Of a stretch of DNA of 64,000 nucleotides, positions 1-9,869 are shown in pieces. The notes beneath the pieces are model-generated. The model did no database searches, had not been told where the DNA came from, and saw nothing but the letters and a program-made list of their open reading frames with translations. The translations under genes and the position numbers were made by a program. Location: the NCBI GenBank assembly GCA_026225945.1, contig JAMJFZ010001868.1, positions 8,647,001 to 8,711,000 on the forward strand, written 5' to 3'. This DNA is from Cricetomys ansorgei (Eukaryota > Chordata > Mammalia > Rodentia > Nesomyidae). How positions within the stretch are numbered: the first letter of the stretch is position 1; each line of letters starts with the position of its first letter.

Positions 1-580
1 GGGCATCCCGGCGCCTGCCCCGGTGATGGAAAAGAAAGTGAAATGAAGCGCCTTTCCCCCATACAGCACCTACCAGGTCCCCGGTCCCGTGCAGCTGCCT
101 CGCTCCTCCAGCGCCGCCGGTCCCCGCCCTCGGGCCCCAGGCTCCGTTCTCTTTGACAATGGCGCGTCCCCTTTAAGGAATAATCCGATCGGAACCGATC
201 CGTGGTTAAACCTCCCTCCGACTCTGATTTTAACCGGATTTCTGTCTCTCCCAGAGCCCGACGGGCGCCCGGCGGTGCTGCGAGCTCTGCCCACCCCTTC
301 CCTGCCCCGCCTACCCCCTCGCCTTCCTGATTGGCGAGGGACACTACACCAGGAACAGCAGTCCTCGTCCTCCATTGGCCGGCGCCCCCGCCGCTCAGAG
401 TTTCCCCACCTCCGCCCCGCCCCCTCCCCCGGGTTGGACCTACCTCTAATCACTCTCTGTCCTCGCCTCAAAACGTTGCTTTGGAGAACTGGCAGTCAAG
501 GCTCACCCTCCCGCCTCCGGAAAGCGAACTTTATTTTTATTGGTAGAAAGACATCTTCCTGTGCACCTGATTGGGCAAGG
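1..580 (-). promoter_or_regulatory. FRYL: CpG-island promoter, probably of FRYL (gene body to the left)
   Basis: The first ~480 bases are GC-rich with many CpGs, unlike the AT-rich DNA that follows. GC boxes lie around 410-430. ATTGG pentamers (CCAAT on the minus strand) start at 330, 374, 539 and 570, all in the same orientation, which points to minus-strand transcription. No protein-coding exon is visible. Known synteny: FRYL, a large Furry-like scaffold protein, lies next to OCIAD1 in divergent orientation in mammals. OCIAD1 is found on the plus strand at 44-64 kb, so this island fits the FRYL start. The FRYL name rests on synteny, not on coding sequence seen here. Confidence 0.6.
74..300 (-). 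other. FRYL: Possible FRYL first non-coding exon with splice donor
   Basis: Read on the minus strand, the island contains CTG|GTAGGT with the exon ending at position 74, a moderate match to a vertebrate splice donor. It sits downstream of the minus-strand CCAAT cluster, where a first 5'UTR exon would be expected. The upstream limit is a guess, and no ATG-initiated FRYL reading frame is visible. A different donor just outside the window is possible. Confidence 0.3.
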
Positions 581-1649
581 AAGAGCAAGTCTGCACACCC
601 CTTACCTATTATCACTCTCCCTGGACGGCTAAGAGAAAGACAGCAGTAAAGTCTTCCCTACTTTGGCATCCTCTAAGCGCGCCTTTCCCTTTAAATGTTG
701 GTAGGGGTCGAGAACAAACAGCCTATAACCGAGGAAGGCGGGAAAGGGAGACGGGAAGGATGCAAAAATTTTCAGATGAGGAGCACTTCACTAGCTATGG
801 GATCCTGAGAACCCAATCCCGCAGTCTCCTGAATGGAGTGAGAACACCTGGAATCCTAGTAGTAGCACCTGAGAATCAAGTTCGCACTCCCTGTCCGCTC
901 TGCTCACGTCCTTGAATCTCTGGTTTTGAGCACCCGGAAGTTTATGAAGGTATCTGCAAACCTAGAGGTTTCCTTGTTTGCCTTGCAATCGGAGATTCAT
1001 AAAAGCGTTAAGTCCTTCCCAAAAGAAGTTCCGTTTAGGTCACGTCCTGTGTGTCGTACTGGCGTTTGCGCGGGAGCTACGTTAATTTTTGGAAAGATTA
1101 GATTGTCTTCTCTGATGATATTCTCAAAGTCCCTCTTGCTACAAATGCGGACACCAGAGGGTTATTCCTTGAAGGACAGTGGCACCTTTCAGGGAAAAAC
1201 ATCTGTTGAGAAAATTTGACCTTATGGCAGACCCGTGTACCTTAAAGGAAAGGGATCCTGCGACAGCCTCCGGGTTTGCGTTAGCGTAGCACTAGGCTCC
1301 CACCCCAGACCTAAAAAGCAAGGTTATTTCCAGAAAAACTGGGTGTGGTTATGACATTTGGACCTGAGGCGAAATGCTAAGGAACGACGAAGTATTCTCT
1401 CCTTCTTTGCGATGATCTTTGAGATACTCTGGACATCACAGCATCCCTACAGGTGCGGCGATTCCCCCAGTGGGATCCAGTGGTGCCAAGAAAGTGGCTG
1501 GCTGAGCGGCACCCTAGAAGTCAGTCCTGCTCCGAAAGGGAAATAAGTGTAGGCAGTTGACTGATAAAGGTTTTTCTTGAGCTGGGGGAGAGGGGGCACG
1601 ACATTAACACCGAGGAGCAATAGGGGAGGGGCATAGTTGAGGGTTGCAG
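581..1649. other. Promoter-flanking sequence without recognised gene or repeat
   Basis: Between the CpG island and the first SINE there is about 1 kb with no recognisable repeat and no convincing coding frame. The short open frames lack splice context or family resemblance. Confidence 0.5.
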
Positions 1650-1755
1650 ATGGTTTGGGGTTGTTAGCACATTTTTGCAGTAGTGGGGTTTGAATTTAGG
1701 GATTCATGCATACAAAGTAAGCCCTCTACCACTGATCTAAAGCTTCAGCACTCAT
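1650..1755 (-). repeat. Degenerate ID/B4-type SINE
   Basis: The stretch ending in a variant of 'ctctaccactgatctaaa' resembles the reverse complement of the tRNA-like head shared by ID and B4 SINEs. It is old and eroded. Confidence 0.4.
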
Positions 1756-1877
1756 TGTGGTCACAAGGCAAGACAAGGACAGGAAATTTGCTAATTTATA
1801 AGGCCTTCAGAAATACCAGTGCCTAATAAATACTATTAACTAAACCCCTCCGTCCAACCTACTCCTCTAGAGACAGT

Positions 1878-2245
1878 TTTAACAGGTACTTACTGTTTTG
1901 TTTTGTTTTTGTTTTTCCCTCTAGTTCAGGAAAGAGAAAGAAAAGACAGAAAGAAAGAAAATCTCCAATGCCCTTGTAGCAGCCTGGAAAATGAAAGAAA
2001 GAAAGAAATCTTCACAGCCCTTTTTGGCTGTCTTTAGCTTAGAGAGAGGAAATTGACTATGTTAGAGATGCTACTTAGAGAGCTAAACTAGCATCCAACA
2101 AACCAACCCACCAACTGCCAACTGTCACCCCCTACACACACCATTCTCTTTTATACTCAAAGCAAAGTTCCCAGAAGTTCAAGCAGCATGCAATCATAAG
2201 GAAAGCTGCACATGACAAAAAACTTCTTCAAAGCGTTCTGCTACA
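1878..2245 (-). repeat. 3' LTR of the NOL8-carrying provirus
   Basis: Aligns over its whole length with 9870-10307. On the minus strand it begins TGTAGCAG directly after the polypurine tract and ends near an eroded terminal TTAAAA. A TATA box (TATAAAAG) is intact on the minus strand at 2148-2155. It is shorter than the 5' LTR mainly because the purine repeat tract is shorter. It points towards the FRYL CpG island. Confidence 0.85.
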
Positions 2246-2258
2246 TTCCCCCCTTTTT
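2246..2258 (-). other. Polypurine tract of the provirus
   Basis: On the minus strand AAAAAGGGGGGAA directly abuts the TGTAG start of the 3' LTR. This is the position and composition of a plus-strand primer. It shows that the sequence between here and the integrase remnant, including the NOL8 block, lies inside the proviral boundaries. Confidence 0.85.
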
Positions 2259-2395
2259 ACTAAACCACAAGTTGTATGATATTGATTACTTTTTCTCTGG
2301 CCTGCTGCTATGCCATCTCCTTTCATCTTTGGAGTTCAGGATTTTATTAAATGAAAAACTCCTTCGACTCTTCCAAAGGTTTAATTGGTTTTTGT
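2259..2395 (-). other. Short proviral 3' segment between the NOL8 block and the polypurine tract
   Basis: About 135 bp not resembling NOL8 coding sequence. At its NOL8 edge it begins with an A-rich stretch (on the minus strand) and ends in the polypurine tract. It is probably the viral 3' untranslated or env-remnant segment. Confidence 0.45.
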
Positions 2396-4585
2396 TTTTG
2401 TTTTACTTAGCAGCTACTGATCCTTTGTAGGGTTGTTCTAGTTGATGTTCTAAACACTTAGCACAACACTCAGGTTTTGTTTCACATTTTGGTTTTGTTT
2501 TGGATTTTTTGTTTTTGGTTTTGTTATTGTTTTTCAGCAAGATCGTCTTCATTAGTTTTATTTTCATTGAACTCGTTCTGTTCCTCTTCGCTGTCACTCT
2601 CTAGAAATCTAGAGTCCACTGCTGACAAACAGCTTCCCAGATGCTTCACCCAGGGACTCTTTCACCAGCTTCTTCTTTCCTGGACAGCTTTGCTCATAAA
2701 TGAATATCTCTTCCATTTTACTTTCATTATCAGAAGCAAAGACAATGTGTGTATGTGTGTGTGTATGTGTGTTTGGGGCAAGTGTTTTGTTGTTGTTTGT
2801 TGTTTTGTTTTGGTTGGTTGGTTGGTTGGTTGGGTTTTTTGTTTTTGTTTTTTGTCATCTGGGTGACCATCCAAATTTGCCAATGCATTGTGCCCCGGTT
2901 TCTTCTGCACTTCTCTGGCTTTCAGCCACACTGCTAAGGCTGCCGATCACTTTTGATTATCTTCAGCATGTTCATTCTTAGCATTCATACATGATGCATT
3001 ACTAACAGAAAGTGAGAAACCAGCTGTGCTTTTCTGAGGATCTTCCCTGAGAGACACCTTTAGTGGTTTCTCAAGATATGTGAGGTTCCTTGAATCAGTT
3101 CCCTCTTTCTCTGAAGCTTTTCTACTTTCAGATGGATGGCAAATGTCTCTGTCAGATTCTGTCTTGTGATTCGTTGCACTAAGACTTAGGGATGTTTTAC
3201 CTTTTAATGGCAATGGACACGAGTAAGGGTTTTTATTTGCTTTGTCAAAACTAGTAATAGATACTTCTTTATGGTTCTGGCTCTCAAAAGTATACTGTTT
3301 CTTTGGAGTCTGAATATGGTTTGGGCTGTTCACCTTCTTTGCAGGTTGGCATGAAGTCAATTTACTTGATTTTCCATTAACACACCTGTGTAGCAGTAAA
3401 ATATGATCTCTTATGTTGGATGCCACTTATAGTAGTAAACTACTGTCTTTTACCCTCAATTTAGGGAAAAAGAAAAGTAGGATAAAAAGAAATTTTCACC
3501 ACTTTTGCAAGCTGCCTTGATATAGAATGAGAGAAAGGTAGAAATCTTCACAGCCTCTCTTAGGCTGTCCTTAGCTTGAAGAGGTCTAGCTGACAGTGAG
3601 TCAGACTAGCATCTCAGCTCATGATTTGTAAACTCAATCTCTCTAACCTTCCTAAGAATCAACACGCTAACAAACCACCATTCAACACCCACACTGGCTC
3701 TTGGGGCTTCAGACCTTTTATACCCTAACAAAAGTTCCCTTAACCCATGGGGTACACAATCCCAAGAAGAAGCTACACATGCCAAAACAACTGCACCTAA
3801 CCAAATTATAGCCACCTGCATCAAGCATTCCAAATCCAGCTCATAAACATCTACCACACCTGGGGTGGGAACATAAACCTAAAGAAACCAAAATAACAAA
3901 AACTCCTTCCAAGTGTTCCACTACACACCTGGATCCATTTTCTATATAAATGCTATAAGGATCTTTATGTTTCAAGGAACGCTGATGTTTACTGATATTA
4001 TCAAAGGCAACAATCTCTTTCAATGTTTTTTCCACTGATGCCTCTGCATAAAGACAGCCTATTCCCCTGAATGCCTGGAACTCTGGCTTTAAGGTGTTTT
4101 CTTCTGGTTTCTGTTTGCTGTAAGTGTCCTCTTCCTCTAAAATGGAGGCCACAACCTCCTCATGGCTAATGCACTGTCAGTCATTGTACAGGTAATGGGA
4201 AGTCTTGGGATTCTTGAAGGTTGTGTCAGATTTGCAGATTGGCATTTTGTGGGCCATCACTCTTATCTTTTCCTAGCACCTTCCGATGACTGCCAGCCAA
4301 CTGTTCCAAATCAGCCAAAGTGAGAGTCACACGGGGACAGTTTTTCATCAAGGCTTCATATTCTTCATCTACCTTGGACTCTTTTTCTGTCCCTGATGTT
4401 GGAGTTAAGTGGAAATTTAGGATTCAGAAAATTTATTCCATGACCCAAGGCTGAGTCTTCGTTGCTTTTAGTTTTGTACTTTAATACCATCATTGGAAAG
4501 CTCTATCTTTTTAAAAGAACTTTTCTTTCCATAGTCACGCTTTCCAGGTCAGCGGCGCGGGTGTTCAGATCTCCCCAGCTCAAAT
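2396..4585 (-). pseudogene. NOL8: NOL8 (nucleolar protein 8) partial copy, split by a provirus
   Basis: The minus strand encodes, across frameshifts and stops, a colinear series of NOL8-like segments. 4420-4580 and 4255-4400 resemble the region ending in the 'LTLADLEQLAGS' motif. 3926-4150 includes 'KPEFQAFRGIGCLYAE'. 2947-3383 includes 'AEDNQK'. 2870-2945 includes 'HNALANLDGHPDDK', and 2400-2800 ends at 'RGSVAAK'-like sequence. No introns are evident, so the source was probably spliced RNA. Both the N-terminal RNA-recognition part and the C-terminal part with 3'UTR are absent. About 45 codons are missing in the acidic region before 'DSRFLESDSEEE'. 3389-3925 is a later proviral insertion. NOL8 is a nucleolar RNA-binding protein linked to rRNA processing. 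Assignment is from remembered human NOL8 and is strong; the mode of capture is inference. Confidence 0.85.
3389..3925 (-). mobile_element. Collapsed second provirus (LTR + PBS + stub of other LTR) within NOL8
   Basis: Exact 6-bp duplications cacctg at 3383-3388 and 3926-3931 bracket this insertion. Removing it plus one hexamer restores the NOL8 alignment. On the minus strand: a full LTR (3428-3925, starting TGTAGTGG), two bases, a primer-binding-site-like TGGCATCCAAC (within 3408-3425), then only ~14 bases matching an LTR end (TTTACTGCTACA, 3389-3402). Everything from just past the primer site to nearly the end of the 3' LTR has been deleted. The LTR has a TATA box (minus strand, 3715-3722) and is alignable with the other two LTRs but more divergent. 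Confidence 0.82.
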
Positions 4586-4707
4586 GTAATATTTATCAGT
4601 TCAGTGGTACTCACAACTTCTCATTTCCACTGGAAATACATGCATAACTCAGCTCTAGTACAATATATGTCCTGATTTCCATTCAGATGTTAATACACCT
4701 TTATAAC
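4586..4707 (-). other. Junction between NOL8 block and proviral pol
   Basis: About 120 bp between recognisable NOL8 and the B1 that precedes integrase. It includes a CpG-rich patch (about 4550-4562). Its origin was not resolved: viral pol-env junction or more NOL8. Confidence 0.35.
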
Positions 4708-4874
4708 ATATGAGTTGGGGTTTTTTTTGTTTTGTTTTGTTGTTTGTTTTTCAAGACAGGGTTTCTGTGTTGTAATTTGCTGTCCTGTAAAGTTCAGGCT
4801 GGCCTTGAACTCACAAGATGCCTCTGCCTCCCAAGAGCTGGGATCAAAGGCATGGGCCACCACCACTCGGCTTA
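4708..4874 (-). repeat. B1 SINE (antisense) inside the provirus
   Basis: T-rich start followed by the reverse complement of B1, with 'caggctggccttgaactcac' and 'ctgggatcaaaggcatgggc' as landmarks. It inserted after the provirus. Confidence 0.85.
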
Positions 4875-4889
4875 ATGAGTTGATTTAAC

Positions 4890-7400
4890 TCTGCAATTTT
4901 TTTTTCTATTGTCAAATGTCTCTCAGCTGCTGCTGTTCCAGTCTCACTAAGATTCAGAAAAGTTAAAAGTTAGTACACCATGTAGACTATCTCTGGGGAT
5001 GGAGGGTCTTCATTATTCCTTCTTGTCTTTCAATCATTTCTTTTAATATCCGACTAGATCTTCCTATGACTGGTTACCCTGTAGGACTGTGTGATATACC
5101 TGGTAATCTGTTTTATGCCATAGTATGCAAATTTTTTCCATTTTACTGGGGACATATGCAGGGGCATTGTCAGTCTTGATTTGTAAAGATATTCCCACAA
5201 TAGCCATTACTTCTAGTAAATGTGTAATTACAGAATCAGCCTTTTCAGAACTCAAGGCAGAAGTCCATTGAAATCCTAAATAAGAACCTATAGTACGTTG
5301 TATAAACTTCAGTTTCCCAAATTCTGCAACAAGGAACACATCCATCCGCCAGATTTCCCCTCTTTTAGTACCTTTAGAGTTACTTCCAGCAGGCAATCAG
5401 ACTTAATTATACAAGGAACATAATGGACAATTTTTTATAATTTCCTTGGCTCATTCAAGTAATGGAGAAGTTCCTTTTAAAGCTTTGCTGTTTACAAGGT
5501 GATTTTCATGAAAATTTGAAACTTTTAACATATTTCCTATTAATAACTGATCAATCTCATCATTACCTCGTGCCAAAGGGCCTGGCAACCCTGTGTGACA
5601 TCTAATATGAGTAAAATATAATGGACAATTTCTGTCTCAAATTACTTGTTGCAGTTGCATAAATAACTATGTTAATTCTGAATTGCCATGGTAAGTTCAG
5701 CAGTTTCTACATGAAAAACAACCCTTTCAGTATATTGAGAATCAGCGATGATATTAAGAGATTCAGGAAAGTCTAACAATGCCATAAGAATACAACTCTA
5801 ATTTTTGAACTGAATCATATGGGCTTTGACTTTGTTTTTTCAGACTTATAGCCTGCCATTCCTGATTTATTTGCATCAGTATGAAATGTAGGCCCTCCAG
5901 AAATAGGTTTTTCTTTCAGTACATGAGGGAGTATCCAGTTAGTTCTCTTGATAAACTGAATTCTCTTGCTTTTAGGATATTTGTTATTATTTCTCCCAAA
6001 TAATTGCTACAAGCCCTTTGCCAATCTCCATTGATTACCCATAATGACATAATCTCAGCCTTAGTGTTAGGCACTACTATTTCTGCTGGATCTGTTCCTG
6101 ACAGCTGACAGTCTTATTCTTCCCTTTATAATGAAATTGGCAACTTTTTCTATATAAGTCTTTAATTTTTTTACTCTCTTTATGTGCCAAAAAGATTCAT
6201 TCTAAAATATTATCCTCTCTTTGCATAAGAGTCCCAGTAGGGGAATGTTTTGAATGAATGATGACAAAAATACAATTTAGGTGTGGATCTATGTGATCAA
6301 CATATGCATCTTGATCCTTTAGTCTCTTTTCTACCAGAGTTAATTCTTGCTCTGCTGCAGCTGGTAAGTGCTTGGACTACGTAGGTTGGATTCTCCTTGT
6401 AACATTTGAAACAAATTGCTTAGTTCTAACAAATAGCTTAACTCTTTCATAGTTAATTCAACTGTAGGTCTTATCCAATTGATATCCCCCAATAATTTTG
6501 GAAATCATTAAGAGTTCGCAACTGACCTCTTCTGATCTGCACCTGAATTTTTTGTTGACTTGTCTTATAATCTAGATAGTTATAGAATAATCTAGATATA
6601 ATAGAACCTTCTCTCTGATTTTTTTCAGGAACAATCTGTAAATCCCAACAGGATAAAATTCTTTTTGTTTCATCAAATATTTTTTCTAAAGTATCTGTGT
6701 CAGAATCAGCCAACAAAATATTATCCATATAATGTTAAGTAATAGATTGGAAAATGATTTTGAATTATTTCTAAGGGTTACTTCACAAAATATTGACATA
6801 ATGTTGGACTATTTAACATTCCCTCAGGAAGAACTTACTACTGATCCCTTTTGACAGGTTGAGCATTGTTATAGGTAGGCACTGTGAAAGCAAACTTTTC
6901 CTTATCCTGCTGTTGTCAGGGGATAGTTAAAAAAAAAAGTCTTTCAAATCAACACTATCAGATGCCATGCCTTAGGAAATAATGAGGGTAAAGGAATTCT
7001 AGGCTGCAGTGTACCCATGGGTTAAATCACCTTGTTCACAACCTCAAATCACTTAACACTGTCCATTTTCCAGATTTTTTTCTTTATAATGAAGATAGGA
7101 GAGTTCCATGGGCTGGTAGACTCTTCTATATGCTGAGGCTTTAACTGCTCCTCTATCAGCTGTTCAAGTACCTATAATTTTTCTTTTGTTAAGGGCCACT
7201 ACTCTATCCATACAGGCTTATTAGTTAACCATTTTCAGGGCAGGGCAGTTGATATAGTTAAGTTGGCTGTGGCCCTCTTTACAAATTTGGAAACTCAATA
7301 CCTATTGTTTCTGGCTTTTGGACAACCTGTAAAACCTGTGCATCCTCCTTATTAAGAGCATCTTTCCTTTGAGACCTTATTTTATGTACTGTTTCTTGGA
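4890..7400 (-). pseudogene. pol: Proviral pol remnant: reverse transcriptase, RNase H, integrase
   Basis: Minus-strand frames broken by stops encode betaretroviral Pol in order. Reverse transcriptase spans ~6400-7380, with a '[14 protein letters not shown]' block near 7090 and the catalytic YMDD box altered to YMDN near 6722-6735. An RNase H-like region lies at ~5560-6350. Integrase (~4890-5560) has the D-containing 'WRMDVF' and 'IKTDNAPAY' motifs; its expected glutamate region is eroded. The family (IAP/MusD/MMTV-like class II) is clear from these motifs. It cannot be functional. Confidence 0.85.
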
Positions 7401-7419
7401 TAGAAGGGATATTAATCTG

Positions 7420-8060
7420 AGTATCTCATTGTTGAAATGACTCTCTTCCCCATAAATTTATAGCTATGTCAGCCACAATAAGGCCTTAACTTTCCTTTTT
7501 TCCCTTCTGGTCCCAAACATTTAACCCATTTTACACTTTGCTTTACATGGGATAATTTTCCAGTCCCTATAAACTGTGTGGATACTTCCTGAAGGGGCCA
7601 ATTTGAATTCCATGATTATTGTTATGTAGCACCTGTGTCTACCAACCCTTCTATTTCAATGTCATTTCTTTGCATTTTTATTTTTGGTCTTTTATCATTA
7701 ATGACAGCCTGCCAGAACATCCATTTTCCAGTGCTTCCAAACTCTTCTGCTCTTTCTAAAGCTTTCCTTTTGATATAGGGAAATAATAACAGCTGCATGA
7801 TCCCCTCCCATGTGTTAAACTACAAGTTTCTTGTTACATAGGCCATAATTTTAACTTCTCCTTTGAAATCTCCATCTATAATTCTGGGATGCACAATGAA
7901 TCCTTCTAATGTCAGACTACTCCTACCTAGGATTATTCCTACTGTCCCTGGGAGGAAAAGGACCATAAACTCCAGTAGCAAATTTATAGCACTGAACATC
8001 TAGGGATAGGGTAAGCCGTCTGTCTATAGCCTAGTGCAGCACTGACCTCAATAGCATGCA
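7420..8060 (-). pseudogene. pro: Proviral dUTPase-protease (pro) remnant
   Basis: Minus strand: a dUTPase-like block around 7800-7990 ('GVYGPFPP', then after a frameshift 'ILGRSSLTLEGF' and 'IDGDFKGEVKIMA'). It is followed by an aspartic protease with the active-site motif LVDTGA near 7630-7660 and a 'VKCLGPEGKKGKLRPY' flank near 7480-7530. A dUTPase domain fused ahead of protease is characteristic of betaretroviruses and related class II ERVs. Frameshifts and stops make it inactive. Confidence 0.8.
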
Positions 8061-8149
8061 TCAGCTCTCCAACATGTAGTTTGGAATTCTCAGTCTGCAT
8101 GCTACCCCACTGCTGACAGGATTCAGGCAGCTCCATTTTTCCTTCCAGG

Positions 8150-9823
8150 GCCTGAGCTCAGCTCCCTGCTGCATTTCCAGATAGCAAGGAATTCCCTGGT
8201 ATAATATCCCTTGGATCTACACTCATTTACCAAGTGTAGACCCTTTTCATGCCACCTGCACATGCTGGGAAAACCTGCTTCTTTTTTTCTGACTGATATT
8301 TAACAAAACCATTGTCTTTAGAAGTAGCTTGGTCACAGTTTCTTTGCAAACGGCTATGTCTTCCACAGTTAAAGTAATGGAGATTTTGGTATTTCAGCCC
8401 ACTAATTATAGCTTGTCTTATTACAGTGGCCGTGTAAGCATTGGAACCAATGTCTGCAGTAGCTCTGATCCATTGATCCATTGGTGTGGAATTGGCATTT
8501 AATGGCCATAAAGCTGTTTTACATTCTGTGTTGGTGTTTTTTGAAAGCCAAGGTCTTAATCAGCACTGGTCTCGCTTCAAGACCTGAGATGGCTCTATTC
8601 ACAGCTGATATCAGTTAATCTTTGCAAAAAATCTGTGATGGCTTCATTTAAGACTTGTACGAACCTCATAAATGAGGTGGATTTTTTTCCTGGCTCCTCT
8701 ACTTTCTCCGAAGCTCATAAAGCTGCTAAATGACATTGCTCTATAGACACATCATCAAGGTTAATCTATTCTTGTAATTCAGCATACTGACCCTCTCCAA
8801 GGAGCTGAATATAGGTCATATTTATTCCTCTAGCCCTGTTCTGCTGTGCCATACTTGCTGCTTCTTCTCTCTACCAGGTTAACCACTGAAGCTAAGGACT
8901 CACCTCTAGTATAGTGCATATTAACACTTTCCAATTGTATGGGACCACCTGGTGCTGCAGAACTCAATCATTCAGCACCTGCTTTACATAAGGTGAGTGC
9001 ATGCCATAGGACACCACAGCTTCCTTCAACCACCTTAAATTAATCATTTCTATCGGATGCCATACTATCTCATTATAACTTTGGGGGTTATCCCGATTAG
9101 CTGGAATATCCTGTATTGATACTGGAAATGCTGGAGGTGATTTCAGGACCTTAGGCTGCCTTTCTTCCATCTCAGGTGTCTCTGAGGATTCACAATTAGA
9201 CAGCTCTTTTGGGAAATGCCACCTTATCTGATCATTCTCCTATACATACTCTTCCCTTATTTTCCTAACAGGACCATCATCCTGTACAATTCCACTCTTT
9301 TATCTACCTGGGGGAGAATCCTCCTTTCTGTCACTGGGAAGGAGCCCAGTTGTGTTCCCCCCTCCTCAGGTTTCTGATTCTCCACCCTTTCTAACCCCCT
9401 CCCCCGTATTTCTTCTAGTAGCACCACCAATTTCTTTTTTTTCTAATTCTCCCCATATTTTTCTAATAACACTGCCAATTTCTTTTTTATAATTTTTTTT
9501 TCAAAGAGAAAGAAAAAAACTGAGCCCTTTCATTCTCCCTTTTGCTCTGTTTTTCCTGTCTTGGCCCTCTTGGCAACCCCCCCCCCCACACACACACACA
9601 CAACTCTTTCGGTTGCATAACTACTTCTTTAACCTTTTTTTTTCTTTTTTTTAAGAAATAGAAACAAAAGAGGAAAAATAAAAAGAAAATCATCACTGGG
9701 AGCAAAACGGTGTATATCCCAGTGATAACAGCTGCTATAAATACTTGGCTGACCTTTTGAGCAGACGCATCCATCCCTTTGTTCTCTGCCTTTCCCTCTA
9801 CTACATTTGAACAAATTTCCCAT
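8150..9823 (-). pseudogene. gag: Proviral gag remnant
   Basis: Starts on the minus strand at an ATG (9823) followed by 'GNLFKCSRG', with a glycine at position 2 suited to myristoylation. A capsid segment at 8964-9170 contains 'NLRWLKEAVVSYGMHSPYVK', close to IAP/MusD capsid. The nucleocapsid at 8227-8481 has the zinc-knuckle 'NCGRHSRLQRNC' with its first Cys replaced by Tyr; a second knuckle is degraded. Frameshifts separate these pieces. Confidence 0.8.
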
Positions 9824-9849
9824 TATCCTTTTTTATCCTTATTTTCCTG

Positions 9850-9867
9850 CCCCTTGTTTGGGTGCCA
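9850..9867 (-). other. Primer binding site, tRNA-Lys type
   Basis: Two bases inside the 5' LTR the minus strand reads TGGCACCCAAACAAGGGG. By eye it matches the Lys-tRNA primer sites of class II retroviruses at about 12-13 of 18 positions. The closely related TGGCATCC lies at the same distance from the LTR in the nested element at 3389-3925. Confidence 0.7.
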
Positions 9868-9869
9868 CT

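Noticed and set aside
89..649. A 186-codon plus-strand frame across the left CpG island
   Set aside because: Same reason: CpG-rich chance frame, low-complexity Pro/Arg/Ser content, no recognisable domain.
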